The translations under genes were made by a program, and so were the position numbers. From assembly GCF_023954305.1 (NCBI RefSeq), contig NZ_JAMLIG010000003.1:310001-374000 (forward strand): a DNA stretch of 64,000 nt. Direction: 5' to 3'. The notes beneath the pieces are model-generated. The model was not told the DNA's origin. It made no database searches and was given only the letters and a program-made list of their open reading frames with translations. The stretch comes from Mesorhizobium sp. (GTDB taxonomy: Bacteria > Pseudomonadota > Alphaproteobacteria > Rhizobiales > Rhizobiaceae). This document shows positions 33,392 to 41,701 of this stretch, piece by piece (position 1 is the stretch's first letter; each line of letters starts with the position of its first letter).

Positions 33392-33667
33392 ATGGTCGAG
33401 CCGAAGCTCCAAGTTGTCTTTGAGCGCCGCGATTGCGTCCGCGACGTCGCGAGGTTTTATGTACTCGCTATAGAACCGTCGTTGTACGGTGATGCGGCGC
33501 TGATGCGCGCATGGGGGCGAATCGGCTCGCTCGGCCGACAACGACTTGACCTCTATGCGTCGGCCATTGAAGCAAGCGAAGCGCTCGAGGCCTGGCTCGC
33601 GCGAAAGGTCCGACGGGGCTACACGCCCGTCACTTCCAAGGTGACATTCCAGTCCAAGGGGCCATAG
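33392..33667 (+). CDS. Single-domain WGR protein
   Basis: A 91-residue protein that is essentially one WGR domain: FYVLAIEPSLYGDAALMRAW, then GRIGSLGRQRLDLYASAIEA, and LARKVRRGYTPV. WGR domains bind DNA ends or nucleic acid in PARP enzymes and MolR-like regulators; stand-alone copies occur on alphaproteobacterial plasmids with no known role. It is monocistronic as far as can be seen and reads toward the Fic gene's 3' end. Confidence 0.8.
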   Translation: MVEPKLQVVFERRDCVRDVARFYVLAIEPSLYGDAALMRAWGRIGSLGRQRLDLYASAIEASEALEAWLARKVRRGYTPVTSKVTFQSKGP

Positions 33668-33813
33668 TCACCGGCAATTGCTGCCGCAGCTGCAAAGGAG
33701 CTTGCACAGCGGCATAGCACCGACCGTGTCGATACTCGGCGACCGAAGGCAGTATTCCTACTCTCTTGTCGGGTCGGCTTGGGTTGTTCTGGTTGTCACC
33801 GCCGATATCCCAC

Positions 33814-35043
33814 TCATCTGAAAGACAGTGAGGGCGGTTCCGAGACGTTGGGTTCAACATCGGTGAAGAGATTAGGAAACAGCCGTTCCCTGAAATCGAG
33901 AGGGAAGGCAATGCGTACCGGTGCCTTCGGAGTGTCCGATTTTAGGAACCCGCGCTCGACCAGATCCGACAGCGTGCTCCGTGCCGTGCGCTCGGATGTC
34001 TTCAGCACGAAATTGGCCTCACCACGGGGCAGCCTACCGTGCCGCAATACGGCCGCCACCAGATCAGGTGCTCGTTTGTCGTCGACGACATCCTTTATTA
34101 GGGCGCGGTAGCGAGCATCGAGCCGTCCGAGGTCGAACATTGCGTTAGAGAACCGCACCTGGTCGAGCGCGACCGTAAGGAACCATTCGACGAAATCCTT
34201 GAGTGCCGATTCCGAAAGATTTCCTCGTCCATCACGGTCGCCCTGTCTGGGACTGTCGGCGTGATCCATCATGCGCTTGTATTCGCCACGATCTTTCAGG
34301 CCACGAGCGAGGCCACGAGATATCGACCACAAGCCGTTGCCTCCAATCCCGGCCTTGAGGGCCATGGCGTGAGACATCAGGCGGCTGACGCGACCGTTGC
34401 CGTCTGGAAACGGGTGGATGTAGTTGAGGCGGTGATGAGCTGACGCAATCGCTATGATCCGCAGGCTGGCCCGCTTTTCGGCCATCGCATACCGTTTCTG
34501 AAAATACTCCATAAAAGCCACCACCCTGTCAGATGATGGCGGCAAATGGCGGCCGACAGCGACATCATGATCCGCGGATAACCGGAACTCGCCGGGCACG
34601 ATCTCGGTCTTGGTGCCGTTAGGTTTGTCGATGAACCGGAATTCCCCGGGCATCTCGTTGTAGAAGGCGCGGTGAACCCAACGGATGAAATCGATCGAAG
34701 TCGGGCTCGGCAGCTCGCCACGCAACCCCAGGCTGTCAATTGTCCTCTGCACTTCGACATGGGCCTTCGCCTCCAGGGCGAGGGGACGACGTTCAGGATC
34801 TATCTCGGCTCCGGCCAGTGCGCGCTCGATATCTCGAGGTCGGGTGTTGTGGCCTTCGATCAAATTCGAATAGTAAGAATTCATGACTCGTACGAGATCG
34901 GCCAATTCGTCGGCCGACTCGGGATGCAGGCCTCGGCCGAGTTCATCGGCGGCCTTCTGCAGCTCGATCGCAAGATCGGCCAGAGCGGTCGGCACCGCGT
35001 CGTCAAAAAACAGCGGTTCGATGCGGGCAGGGGTTTCAAGCAT
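33814..35043 (-). CDS. Class II Fic-domain AMP-transferase
   Basis: A 409-residue Fic protein. The catalytic motif HPFPDGNGR is complete at 210-218, and an N-terminal inhibitory helix with SNLIEG (Ser59, Glu63, Gly64) marks it as a self-inhibited class II enzyme. A flap region (PGEFRFIDKPNG) precedes the motif, and a winged helix-like C-terminus (RGEANFVLKTSERTARSTLS, DLVERGFLKSD) may bind DNA. It probably AMPylates a protein target; which is unknown. ATG 35043 is chosen because homology starts at LETPARIEPLFF. Confidence 0.9.
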   Translation of the reverse strand: MLETPARIEPLFFDDAVPTALADLAIELQKAADELGRGLHPESADELADLVRVMNSYYSNLIEGHNTRPRDIERALAGAEIDPERRPLALEAKAHVEVQRTIDSLGLRGELPSPTSIDFIRWVHRAFYNEMPGEFRFIDKPNGTKTEIVPGEFRLSADHDVAVGRHLPPSSDRVVAFMEYFQKRYAMAEKRASLRIIAIASAHHRLNYIHPFPDGNGRVSRLMSHAMALKAGIGGNGLWSISRGLARGLKDRGEYKRMMDHADSPRQGDRDGRGNLSESALKDFVEWFLTVALDQVRFSNAMFDLGRLDARYRALIKDVVDDKRAPDLVAAVLRHGRLPRGEANFVLKTSERTARSTLSDLVERGFLKSDTPKAPVRIAFPLDFRERLFPNLFTDVEPNVSEPPSLSFR

Positions 35044-35112
35044 TCTTTGCCGATCTCTAGCGCGCCTCAATGGATTGCAATGTAAGGCATTAGAGGCAAC
35101 AAGTCAGCACAA

Positions 35113-35164
35113 TTGCCGATATTGGTTGCCGATCTCCCTTGCCGATATCGGCCGCCGATTAGGA
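35113..35164. repeat. Array of four 13-bp direct repeats upstream of fic
   Basis: TTGCCGATATTGG, TTGCCGATCTCCC, TTGCCGATATCGG and CCGCCGATTAGGA follow each other without spacers, with a constant TTGCCGAT core in the first three. They lie 70 bp upstream of the fic start. The arrangement resembles an iteron or a multimeric operator. The winged-helix-bearing Fic protein itself is a possible ligand. Confidence 0.6.
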
Positions 35165-35271
35165 CGCGAAACGAATATGCCTCAAACGGCCGGCCGGACA
35201 GGGGAGCGATTCCGGACAGCCGCCACACAGCCGAAGCGTTCGGATATGTGAAGTCTAGCGTGGCGCTCCAA

Positions 35272-35412
35272 CGAGTGGATATCCAGCGGCGCATACCGCG
35301 TTGGGTGGAAGCTTGGTCCGATCGGGTCACCGGGCAGCTTCTGCAAATCGATGAAAACGATCTCTGGATCGCCGCTCAAGCCGTCGAACGCAACCTCGTC
35401 GTCGTGAGTCCG
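35272..35412 (+). pseudogene. PIN-domain (VapC-like) C-terminal remnant
   Basis: A short stretch reads RRIPRWVEAWSDRVTG, then LLQIDENDLWIAAQAVERNL, then VVVSP, which resembles the C-terminal third of FitB/VapC toxins (D-x-xIAA-x-A-x-x-x-L-x-x-V). The N-terminal acids and the antitoxin are missing. The frame is open upstream but without PIN features. It ends shortly before the IS5 element. Probably the relic of a lost toxin-antitoxin module. Confidence 0.4.
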
Positions 35413-35490
35413 GCCAGGTCAGAGACCAGTCCTCGATCTGTGATCCAAACGCCCGCGAGAACTCGTCGGTATTGTCGATGAAAAGCGTAA

Positions 35491-36417
35491 GTGTCTGAAT
35501 CAGAATGTCCGCGGTGTTTTCAGGCCCTTGCAAGCCGTCGGGTGAGCATGCGGATGTTTGCGATGTGGACCTAGGCCTGTGCGGATTCGATGGTGCGCTC
35601 GAAGTCCTTGGCCAGCCTTCGGCACCTGCCGAGCCATGCAAAGGTTCGCTCGACGACCCATCGACGCGGCAGGACCTCGAAGCCTTTGGCGCTGTCCGAC
35701 CGCTTGACGATCTGCATCGTGAACTTGCCGATCTTTTGCAAGGCGCCCCGCAGTTTCCGGCCGGCATAGCCTCCATCAGCGAAGACATGGCGCAACCACG
35801 GCCAGCGCTTGAGGATGGATGTCAGGACGGCAGGCGCGCCGTCGCGATCCTGGATGTCGGCGGCATGAACGACCACGCCGACCAGCAGGCCCGACGTGTC
35901 GACGACGATGTGGCGCTTGCGGCCCTTGACCTTCTTGCCCGCGTCGAAGCCCCGAATGCCGCCGCTTTCGGTGGTCTTCACGCTCTGGCTGTCGATCACG
36001 CCGGCGGACGGGCTCGCCTCCCGGCCTTCCCGTTCGCGCGCCGCCATGACGAGTTCATTGTTGATGGCCCGCAGCAGGCCTTCGTCGCGCCAGCGCCAGA
36101 AGTATTTCTGCACCGTCGAGAACGGCGGGAAGTCCTTCGGCAACAGGCGCCAGGCCCCGCCCGACGAAACCATGTAAAGCAGTCACGACCTCGCGCAAGT
36201 CCGTCTTGCGGGGCCGGCCGATACGGTTCGGCGCCGGCATCAGCGGCTCGATCAGCGCCCACTCCGCGTCCGTGAGATCGCTTGCGTAACGCTGGCAGCG
36301 CCGTTCATAGTGGGGGCGAGTGGTTTCGGTCCAGGGCATCATGATCTCCGTCGAATCTCAGCAATCCGACTGAATCACAACCCGCTGAAATCACTCACTT
36401 TTTTTTGGAGCAGACAC
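35491..36417 (-). mobile_element. IS5-family (IS427-like group) insertion sequence
   Basis: A 927-bp element. Its ends are GTGTCTG at 35491-35497 and CAGACAC at 36411-36417, with TAA as direct repeat on both sides (35488-35490 and 36418-36420), which is the expected short target duplication. Only the outermost 7 bp of the ends match well. It carries one transposase split over two frames. Confidence 0.85.
35571..36342 (-). pseudogene. IS5-family transposase in two reading frames
   Basis: The first frame (from ATG near 36342) reads PWTETTRPHYERRCQRYASD, LTDAEWALIEPLMPAPNRIG and RPRKTDLREVVTAL, then loses homology. The second frame takes over at YMVSSGGAWRLLPKDFPPFS and has the DDE core: GVIDSQSVKTTESGG, HVFADGGYAGRKL and RWVVERTFAWLGRCRRL. 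The switch lies near 36173-36180. Some IS427-group elements use frameshifting to make the transposase, but no clear slippery run is seen here, so a mutational frameshift is more likely. Confidence 0.75.
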
Positions 36418-36763
36418 TAAGACCAAGCGCTCCTGGCTACGGATGCGCGGGTGCTCAATGCGGGGCTCGATCTCGGTTTGCCCTTCAAACACCTCTTTCA
36501 CCCCCTCGTACACCGGCTAGCTTGCATCCGACGCACAGAGCCATGTGCTCAGAGCGAGTCTGAGCTCATGGACGCAGAACAGCCCGTCCGGGATGCGTTC
36601 CGTGACCTTGGAACGACCGAAATTGGATCGTAAGCCGTTGTTGAGATAAGGCACTAACGGTCGCTGTCGATCCTTCAAGCTGAAGCGGACTTTCGCAGTC
36701 GGCCCCAGACAGGACGTCACCCAAGATTCGCGGTCGCTGCCGCGCAGCGCTCCCGCCTCGATC
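36418..36763. other. Gap right of the IS5 element with no recognised gene
   Basis: Short open frames of about 60 codons exist on both strands (for example 36451-36633 on plus), but none has family-like sequence or a good start. I see nothing else in these 346 bp. Confidence 0.4.
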
Positions 36764-37003
36764 CTAAGGTTGGTCCGAACGCTTAGCCAAGCGAACGCCC
36801 CGACCGCCGCCGTTTTCTGGAATGAACTCTATCCCGCTCGCCTCGAAAGCTGCACGGATTGCGAGCAAGGTAGCAGGATGCGCGGACTTTCCATTTTCGA
36901 TACGAGTGATCGTAGCGGCGGTCACTTGAGCATTCGCAGCCAAGTCTCTTACTCCCCACCTCAATGCCGCCCGCGCCATCCGAATTTGGTCTGCTGATAT
37001 CAA
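36764..37003 (-). CDS. Small Xre-family DNA-binding protein
   Basis: A 79-residue helix-turn-helix protein: DQIRMARAALRWGVRDLAAN, then AQVTAATITRIENGKSAHPA, then TLLAIRAAFEASGIEF. It resembles Cro/C1 regulators of rhizobial replicons with no fused domain. The TTG at 37003 is the probable start because AAGGA lies 6 nt upstream and the usual residue pattern begins there; ATG 36979 is the alternative. It is divergent from the gene at 37122 and may control it or itself. Confidence 0.75.
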   Translation of the reverse strand: MISADQIRMARAALRWGVRDLAANAQVTAATITRIENGKSAHPATLLAIRAAFEASGIEFIPENGGGRGVRLAKRSDQP

Positions 37004-37121
37004 ATTATATCCTTGACATAATATCTCGGGTGGTCAAAATGCCGACCTGCAATGCAGCCGTGCAGGATGGGCAAACATCCCGCACGGCCTAACCAATACC
37101 AAGCTGTCTGGAGCTCGGATC

Positions 37122-37715
37122 ATGGCTGATTCCGACAATACCACAACTTTGCCCTCCGTCACGCTTGCACGGGAGAGCCGGATGACGTCCACAAACCGCT
37201 CCGCTGATTGCGCACCGACCCACACGGACCCGGCCTTGGCGCTATCGCTGGCATGGACCGAGGCGCATGCCGCGATGGCGGAGCAATGTCTGAAGCAACA
37301 GCGGCTCGAGACCGAGCTGTTTGAGCGCAGGAGCTCCTCGGCGAGCGTCGACGGAAAACCTGCCAGCAGGGCAGGGGGCCGCGGCGGCACGAGGCGGGCC
37401 TATGCGCAGGCAAAGGCGGCCGAGGCACTGGCGGCTGCGCACGAACAAGAGCTGCTGGAGCGCCTTGCCCGGACGCCCGCACACTCGCTTGCCGGGATCG
37501 CCGCAAAGCTCTCCGTCATCGTGACCGAGGCGGAGGACAATACGGACCTGACGGATTTTCCGGTGCCGCACCTGCGCTCCGCCCTAGAGGATCTTCGGCG
37601 TTTGATGGAGCGGGCGAGCGTCGATGCATGTCCGGTTCCGGAGGACGGCCGCGAAGACCTCAGCGGACCTGGCCTTTGCCGCGCGCGACATCAAGCAATT
37701 CAACGGGAGAGGTGA
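37122..37715 (+). CDS. Hypothetical protein of rhizobial accessory type
   Basis: A 197-residue protein of no recognised domain. The centre is helical and charged (LAWTEAHAAMAEQCLKQQRL, then ETELFERRSSSAS), followed by an Ala-rich stretch (RRAYAQAKAAEALAAAHEQE) and LLERLARTPAHSLAGIAAKL, which is typical of small proteins on rhizobial plasmids that contain an ETx-rich helical pair. GGAG precedes ATG 37122. It ends 2 nt before the importer operon, so read-through is possible. Confidence 0.55.
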   Translation: MADSDNTTTLPSVTLARESRMTSTNRSADCAPTHTDPALALSLAWTEAHAAMAEQCLKQQRLETELFERRSSSASVDGKPASRAGGRGGTRRAYAQAKAAEALAAAHEQELLERLARTPAHSLAGIAAKLSVIVTEAEDNTDLTDFPVPHLRSALEDLRRLMERASVDACPVPEDGREDLSGPGLCRARHQAIQRER

Positions 37716-37717
37716 AA

Positions 37718-38587
37718 ATGGCTGCACAGGCCTTGAGGAAGATAGGGCTGTTCTGGATGGCGGCGGCGCTGCTGCTGAGCTGGAACGGCAACGCGTCAGC
37801 CGAAACGACCAAGGAACGAATCCTGCGGGAAGGGCGGATCGTCATCGGCATCCACAACCGCTCGCCCTGGGGCTTTCGCGACGACAAGACTGGCGAGCCG
37901 ACGGGCTGGCATCCCGATATTCTCAGGGCCGCCTTCGCCGATCTCGGCGTCAGGAACCTGGAGTTCCAGGTGACCGAATTCGGAGCGCTCATCCCGGGCC
38001 TGCTGGCGGGCCGTTTCGACGCCGTCGCATCGGGCCTCGCGATTACCCCCGAACGCTGCAAGCAGGTCGCTTTCGGCGCGCCGGACCTGCAGGCGCCTGA
38101 CGCGGCGATCGTGATCGCCGGCAATCCGAAGAAGATACACGGCTATGCGGACATCGCCGACCAGGAAGGGATCATCATGGGCGCCGGACGCGGCAGCGTC
38201 GTCACCACCAATGCCAAGGCAGCCGGCGTGCCCGAAAGTCGGATGCTGCTGTTCCCGGACATCGAGTCCAATCTCTCCGCGCTGCGGGCCGGCCGCATAG
38301 ACACCGCACTCATGGCGTCGCCGACAGTCATCGGTCTTCTGGCCGGGAAGGGCGCAGACGGCCTCGAACGCGCCACGCCGTTCGACGTCGGCGAAGCGCA
38401 TACCAACTTCGCGGCGATCGCCTTCCGAAAGGAGGATGTCGATCTGCGCGCCACCTACGATGAACAGCTGGCCAAGCTGAAAGACACTGAGGCCTTCGCC
38501 GCGATCATGAAGAAATACGGCTTCGGCGCGCCGGAGACGGTGCCGCCAGGCATCACCACCGCCGACCTCTGCAACAGGCAGCCATAG
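37718..38587 (+). CDS. Polar amino-acid ABC transporter, periplasmic binding protein (EhuB-like)
   Basis: A 289-residue family 3 solute-binding protein. A signal peptide (KIGLFWMAAALLLSWNGNAS, cleavage probably after ASA) is followed by REGRIVIGIHNRSPWGFRDD, GEPTGWHPDILRAAFADLGV and IPGLLAGRFDAVASGLAITP, the normal ligand-binding pattern. Sequence layout is like EhuB, the ectoine/hydroxyectoine-binding protein, and other cationic or zwitterionic amino-acid binders. ATG 37718 follows GGGAGAGG. It heads an operon with two permeases and an ATPase. Confidence 0.85.
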   Translation: MAAQALRKIGLFWMAAALLLSWNGNASAETTKERILREGRIVIGIHNRSPWGFRDDKTGEPTGWHPDILRAAFADLGVRNLEFQVTEFGALIPGLLAGRFDAVASGLAITPERCKQVAFGAPDLQAPDAAIVIAGNPKKIHGYADIADQEGIIMGAGRGSVVTTNAKAAGVPESRMLLFPDIESNLSALRAGRIDTALMASPTVIGLLAGKGADGLERATPFDVGEAHTNFAAIAFRKEDVDLRATYDEQLAKLKDTEAFAAIMKKYGFGAPETVPPGITTADLCNRQP

Positions 38588-38589
38588 GG

Positions 38590-39255
38590 ATGCCGATGAG
38601 CCTGTTCGACATCTGGCTAGGCATTCTGCAGGGGCTGGGCACGACGGCCGCCGTCACGGCCTACGGCCTTGTCTTCGCCGTTCCTTTTGCGCTGGTGTTC
38701 GGCGTCGCCCAGTTTCTCACGCGCGGCGTCGCGCGCCTGCTAGTCACGTCCGTCATCGAATTCTGGCGCAGTTCCGCCGTCATAATCCTGCTGTTCGTCT
38801 TCTACTACGCGCTCCCTGTCATCGGCATCACCCTGTCGGCCATGACGGTCAGCGCCATGGTTCTTGGGCTCAATGCCGGCGGCTATGCCAGCCAGGCGGT
38901 GCGCGCCGGGCTCCAGGCGCTCCCGTCCGGCCAGAGGGAGGCTGGCGCGGCGCTTGGCCTGTCGCGAGCGGCGATCCTCCTCCTGATCGAACTGCCACAG
39001 GCGCTGGTCGCGATGAGCCCGACCTTCGTCAACACGGTGATCCAGCTGGTGAAGGCGACGGCGCTGGTATCGCTGGTGACGCTGACCGACATGACTTTCC
39101 GCGCCAAGGAAATCGCGCAGGTCGAGTACAATCCGGTTGGGATCTACACGGCGCTGCTCCTCGCCTTCTTCGTCGTCTGTTATCCCATCGCCCTGGCAGG
39201 ACGCTGGCTGGAATCGCGCATCGCCACACCCGGGAGCCGCGCCGGTGGGATTTGA
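38590..39255 (+). CDS. Polar amino-acid ABC transporter permease (EhuC-like)
   Basis: A 221-residue HisM/GlnP-type inner-membrane permease with about five hydrophobic helices (TAAVTAYGLVFAVPFALVFG, SSAVIILLFVFYYALPVIGI). The EAA loop is QREAGAALGLSRAAILLLIE. It pairs with the next permease to make the membrane channel. It starts 2 nt after the binding-protein gene, and its last 11 nt overlap the next start. Confidence 0.9.
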   Translation: MPMSLFDIWLGILQGLGTTAAVTAYGLVFAVPFALVFGVAQFLTRGVARLLVTSVIEFWRSSAVIILLFVFYYALPVIGITLSAMTVSAMVLGLNAGGYASQAVRAGLQALPSGQREAGAALGLSRAAILLLIELPQALVAMSPTFVNTVIQLVKATALVSLVTLTDMTFRAKEIAQVEYNPVGIYTALLLAFFVVCYPIALAGRWLESRIATPGSRAGGI

Positions 39256-39904
39256 TCTGGCCTTCGCCCTGTCAAGCGTGCCGACGATTCTCGGCGCGGT
39301 CGGTACGACCCTTGGTGTGGCGCTGGTCAGCTGTGCAGGTGCTGGCGCAATCGGCTTCTTCTTCGAGATGGTACGTCGCGGCGGCGGCATTGCCGGCCTT
39401 ATGGTGGGCTTCGTGATCGACTTCATCCGGTCGACACCTGTGCTGGCCTGGCTCTATTTTCTGTATTTCGTCCTCCCCTTCTACGGCATTCGCCTCGGCT
39501 CGATGACAGTCGGTGTCATGGGCCTCAGCCTCTATTACAGCGGCTATCTGGCTGAGGTCTTCAAGGCGGGAATCGATGCCATCCCGAAGGGCCAGTCGGA
39601 AGCAGCCAGGGCCCTGTCGCTCGGCCGGCGCGACACCGTGATCTTCGTGATCGGGCCCCAGATGATGCGCAACATCGCAGCCCCGCTCGGCAATTACTTC
39701 GTCTCGATCCTGAAGGCGACGCCCTATCTGGCGGTGCTGGCGGTTCCCGAAATGTTGGGACGCGCCTTCGATATCGCCTCCGAAACCTATCGCTACGCCG
39801 AGCCGCTGAGCGTGGCTGCACTGATCTTCCTGGCGCTCGCCCTGGTCATTTCCCACGGCGTCAAGCGACTGGAGCGGCGGCTGCTTGCAGTCGGCACACG
39901 ATAG
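39245..39904 (+). CDS. Polar amino-acid ABC transporter permease (EhuD-like)
   Basis: A 219-residue second permease of the HisQ/GlnP type: VPTILGAVGTTLGVALVSCA, FIRSTPVLAWLYFLYFVLPF and the EAA loop KGQSEAARALSLGRRDTVIF. GTG 39245 is taken as the start, 9 nt after GGGAG and overlapping the preceding gene; a longer frame from 39137 would lie wholly within the upstream permease. Several helices span the membrane. Confidence 0.88.
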   Translation: MGFDLAFALSSVPTILGAVGTTLGVALVSCAGAGAIGFFFEMVRRGGGIAGLMVGFVIDFIRSTPVLAWLYFLYFVLPFYGIRLGSMTVGVMGLSLYYSGYLAEVFKAGIDAIPKGQSEAARALSLGRRDTVIFVIGPQMMRNIAAPLGNYFVSILKATPYLAVLAVPEMLGRAFDIASETYRYAEPLSVAALIFLALALVISHGVKRLERRLLAVGTR

Positions 39905-39927
39905 ATCACGACAACTCAGGTCAAACC

Positions 39928-40677
39928 ATGCTCGCACATTCGGAAATCATCGTCGGCATCGAGGGCCTCAACAAATGGTTTGGCGCGCTCCACGTGCTGA
40001 ACAACATCGACCTCGACGTTGCAAGCGGCGCGCGCGTCGTCGTGTGCGGACCATCAGGCTCGGGCAAATCAACCCTCATCCGCTGCATCAACGGTCTCGA
40101 GAGCTATCAGGAAGGCACACTTCGTCTCGCCGGAACGACGCTTGGCCTCAATGCCGCGGAGACCGCCGCCGCGCGCCGCCAGACCGGCATGGTGTTCCAG
40201 AGTTTCAATCTTTTTCCCCACCTGACCGTGCTGTCCAACTGCACGCTGGCGCTGCGGCGCGTCGCCGGCCGAAGCCGCAGCGAGGCGGAAGATATCGCCA
40301 TGGCCCATCTGGAAAAGGTCAGGATACCGGAGAAGGCCATGTCCTATCCCGGCCAGCTCTCCGGCGGCCAGCAGCAGCGCGTGGCGATTGCCCGGGCACT
40401 GTGCCTCAACCCCCGCATCATGCTCTTCGACGAACCGACCTCGGCGCTCGATCCGGAGATGATCAAGGAGGTGCTCGACGTCATGGTCGCGCTGGCCCGT
40501 GACGGCATGACGATGGTCTGCGTCACCCATGAGATGGGCTTCGCCCGTGAAGTCGCCGATCAGGTCGTCTTCATGGATGGCGGGCGTATCCTCGACCGCG
40601 CGCCGGCGCGCGACTTCTTCGGCGCATCAGGGCATCCCCGCTCGCGCCTGTTCCTGGAAACGATCCTGAAGCACTGA
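39928..40677 (+). CDS. Polar amino-acid ABC transporter ATPase (EhuA-like)
   Basis: A 249-residue ATPase of the GlnQ/HisP type: Walker A GPSGSGKST, Q-loop GMVFQSFNLFPHLTVL, signature LSGGQQQRVAIARAL, Walker B IMLFDEPTSALDPEM and switch VCVTHEMGFAREV. It powers the permease pair. It is the last transporter gene, followed after 10 nt by the deacylase gene, so uptake and first-step processing are probably coordinated. Confidence 0.93.
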   Translation: MLAHSEIIVGIEGLNKWFGALHVLNNIDLDVASGARVVVCGPSGSGKSTLIRCINGLESYQEGTLRLAGTTLGLNAAETAAARRQTGMVFQSFNLFPHLTVLSNCTLALRRVAGRSRSEAEDIAMAHLEKVRIPEKAMSYPGQLSGGQQQRVAIARALCLNPRIMLFDEPTSALDPEMIKEVLDVMVALARDGMTMVCVTHEMGFAREVADQVVFMDGGRILDRAPARDFFGASGHPRSRLFLETILKH

Positions 40678-40687
40678 GGAAGCGTCG

Positions 40688-41701
40688 ATGACGGGGTACA
40701 CACAAGTTTGGGCGCCGCTGGACTTCGAGGCGGACGGAAAGCAATGCGATTGGCTGCGTGTGCCCCACTCGACTGACCTGTCGGGTTATGGCGTGGTGCC
40801 GATCCCCATCGTGTGCATCAGGAACGGCAAAGGTCCCACGGCCCTGCTCCTGGCTGGCAGCCATGGCGACGAATACGAAGGACAGGTCGCGCTTGCCGCG
40901 CTGGCGCGCGACATCGAACCGGCGGATGTAAGGGGCCGGATCATCATCCTGCCCGCGCTGAACGCGCCCGCCGTCGGGGCCGGCCGGCGCGTCTCGCCGC
41001 TGGACGAAGGCAATCTCAACAGATCCTTCCCCGGCGACCCGGTAGGGGGCCCGACCGAGATGATTGCACACTACGTCACCACCGTACTGCTCGCCATGGC
41101 GGACCTTGCCATCGACCTCCACGCCGGTGGGCGATCATGCGACTACCTGCCATGCGCCCTGATCCGAAGCGGGGGAACTGAGAACGGGCAACGGGAGCTG
41201 ACCGATCTGGCGATTGCGTTCGGTGCGCCGGTCACCTCCATCAGCGACGGTTCCGGAGGCGGCGGCAGAACCACATTCTCGGCAGTCGGGCAGAGCCTAG
41301 GAGTGCCTGTCCTCACAGCCGAACTCGGTGGCCGCGCTACCCTGTCGCGGGAAGGGCTGGCAATTGCAGAACAGGGACTTCGGCGGGTCCTGAAGCGCGC
41401 TGGCATCCTGCCGGGCATCGAGACCGACACCGCCCCGCCGACCCGTTTCATGCGTGTTCGGAGCAGGGGGGCCTTCGTCTATGCGATGGGCAGAGGATTG
41501 TTCGAACCCGCAGCCGAACTCGGCGCTATGGTCGAGGCCGGCCAGTTGGCTGGGGTGATCCATGCCATCGATCGGCCGTGGCAAGCTCCGGAGCCTATCG
41601 CCTTCACCGAGGATGGAATGGTTGCCTGCCGCCGTGCGCCCATGCTTACCGTGGCGGGCGATTGCCTTTACAAGCTTCTGGTCGAAGCCGAGCCCGGCTA
41701 A
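40688..41701 (+). CDS. Zinc deacylase of the succinylglutamate desuccinylase/DoeB type
   Basis: A 337-residue aspartoacylase-superfamily enzyme. Zinc ligands are His59 and Glu62 in SHGDEYEG and His145 in AIDLHAGG; the substrate-arginine motif is NLNRSFPGDP at 109-118. The family member DoeB removes acetate from N-alpha-acetyl-diaminobutyrate in ectoine breakdown. The other doe genes are not in the window, so the substrate may be another N-acyl amino or diamino acid brought in by the importer upstream. Its stop overlaps the end of the convergent GNAT gene by 4 nt. Confidence 0.82.
   Translation: MTGYTQVWAPLDFEADGKQCDWLRVPHSTDLSGYGVVPIPIVCIRNGKGPTALLLAGSHGDEYEGQVALAALARDIEPADVRGRIIILPALNAPAVGAGRRVSPLDEGNLNRSFPGDPVGGPTEMIAHYVTTVLLAMADLAIDLHAGGRSCDYLPCALIRSGGTENGQRELTDLAIAFGAPVTSISDGSGGGGRTTFSAVGQSLGVPVLTAELGGRATLSREGLAIAEQGLRRVLKRAGILPGIETDTAPPTRFMRVRSRGAFVYAMGRGLFEPAAELGAMVEAGQLAGVIHAIDRPWQAPEPIAFTEDGMVACRRAPMLTVAGDCLYKLLVEAEPG

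Noticed and set aside
35113..35164. Possible CRISPR array in the 13-bp repeats
   Set aside because: Units are only 13 bp, have no spacers and there are no cas genes in the window.
37718..41701. A complete ectoine uptake and degradation locus
   Set aside because: Only the importer and a DoeB-like deacylase are present; hydrolase, transaminase and dehydrogenase genes of that route are missing from the window.
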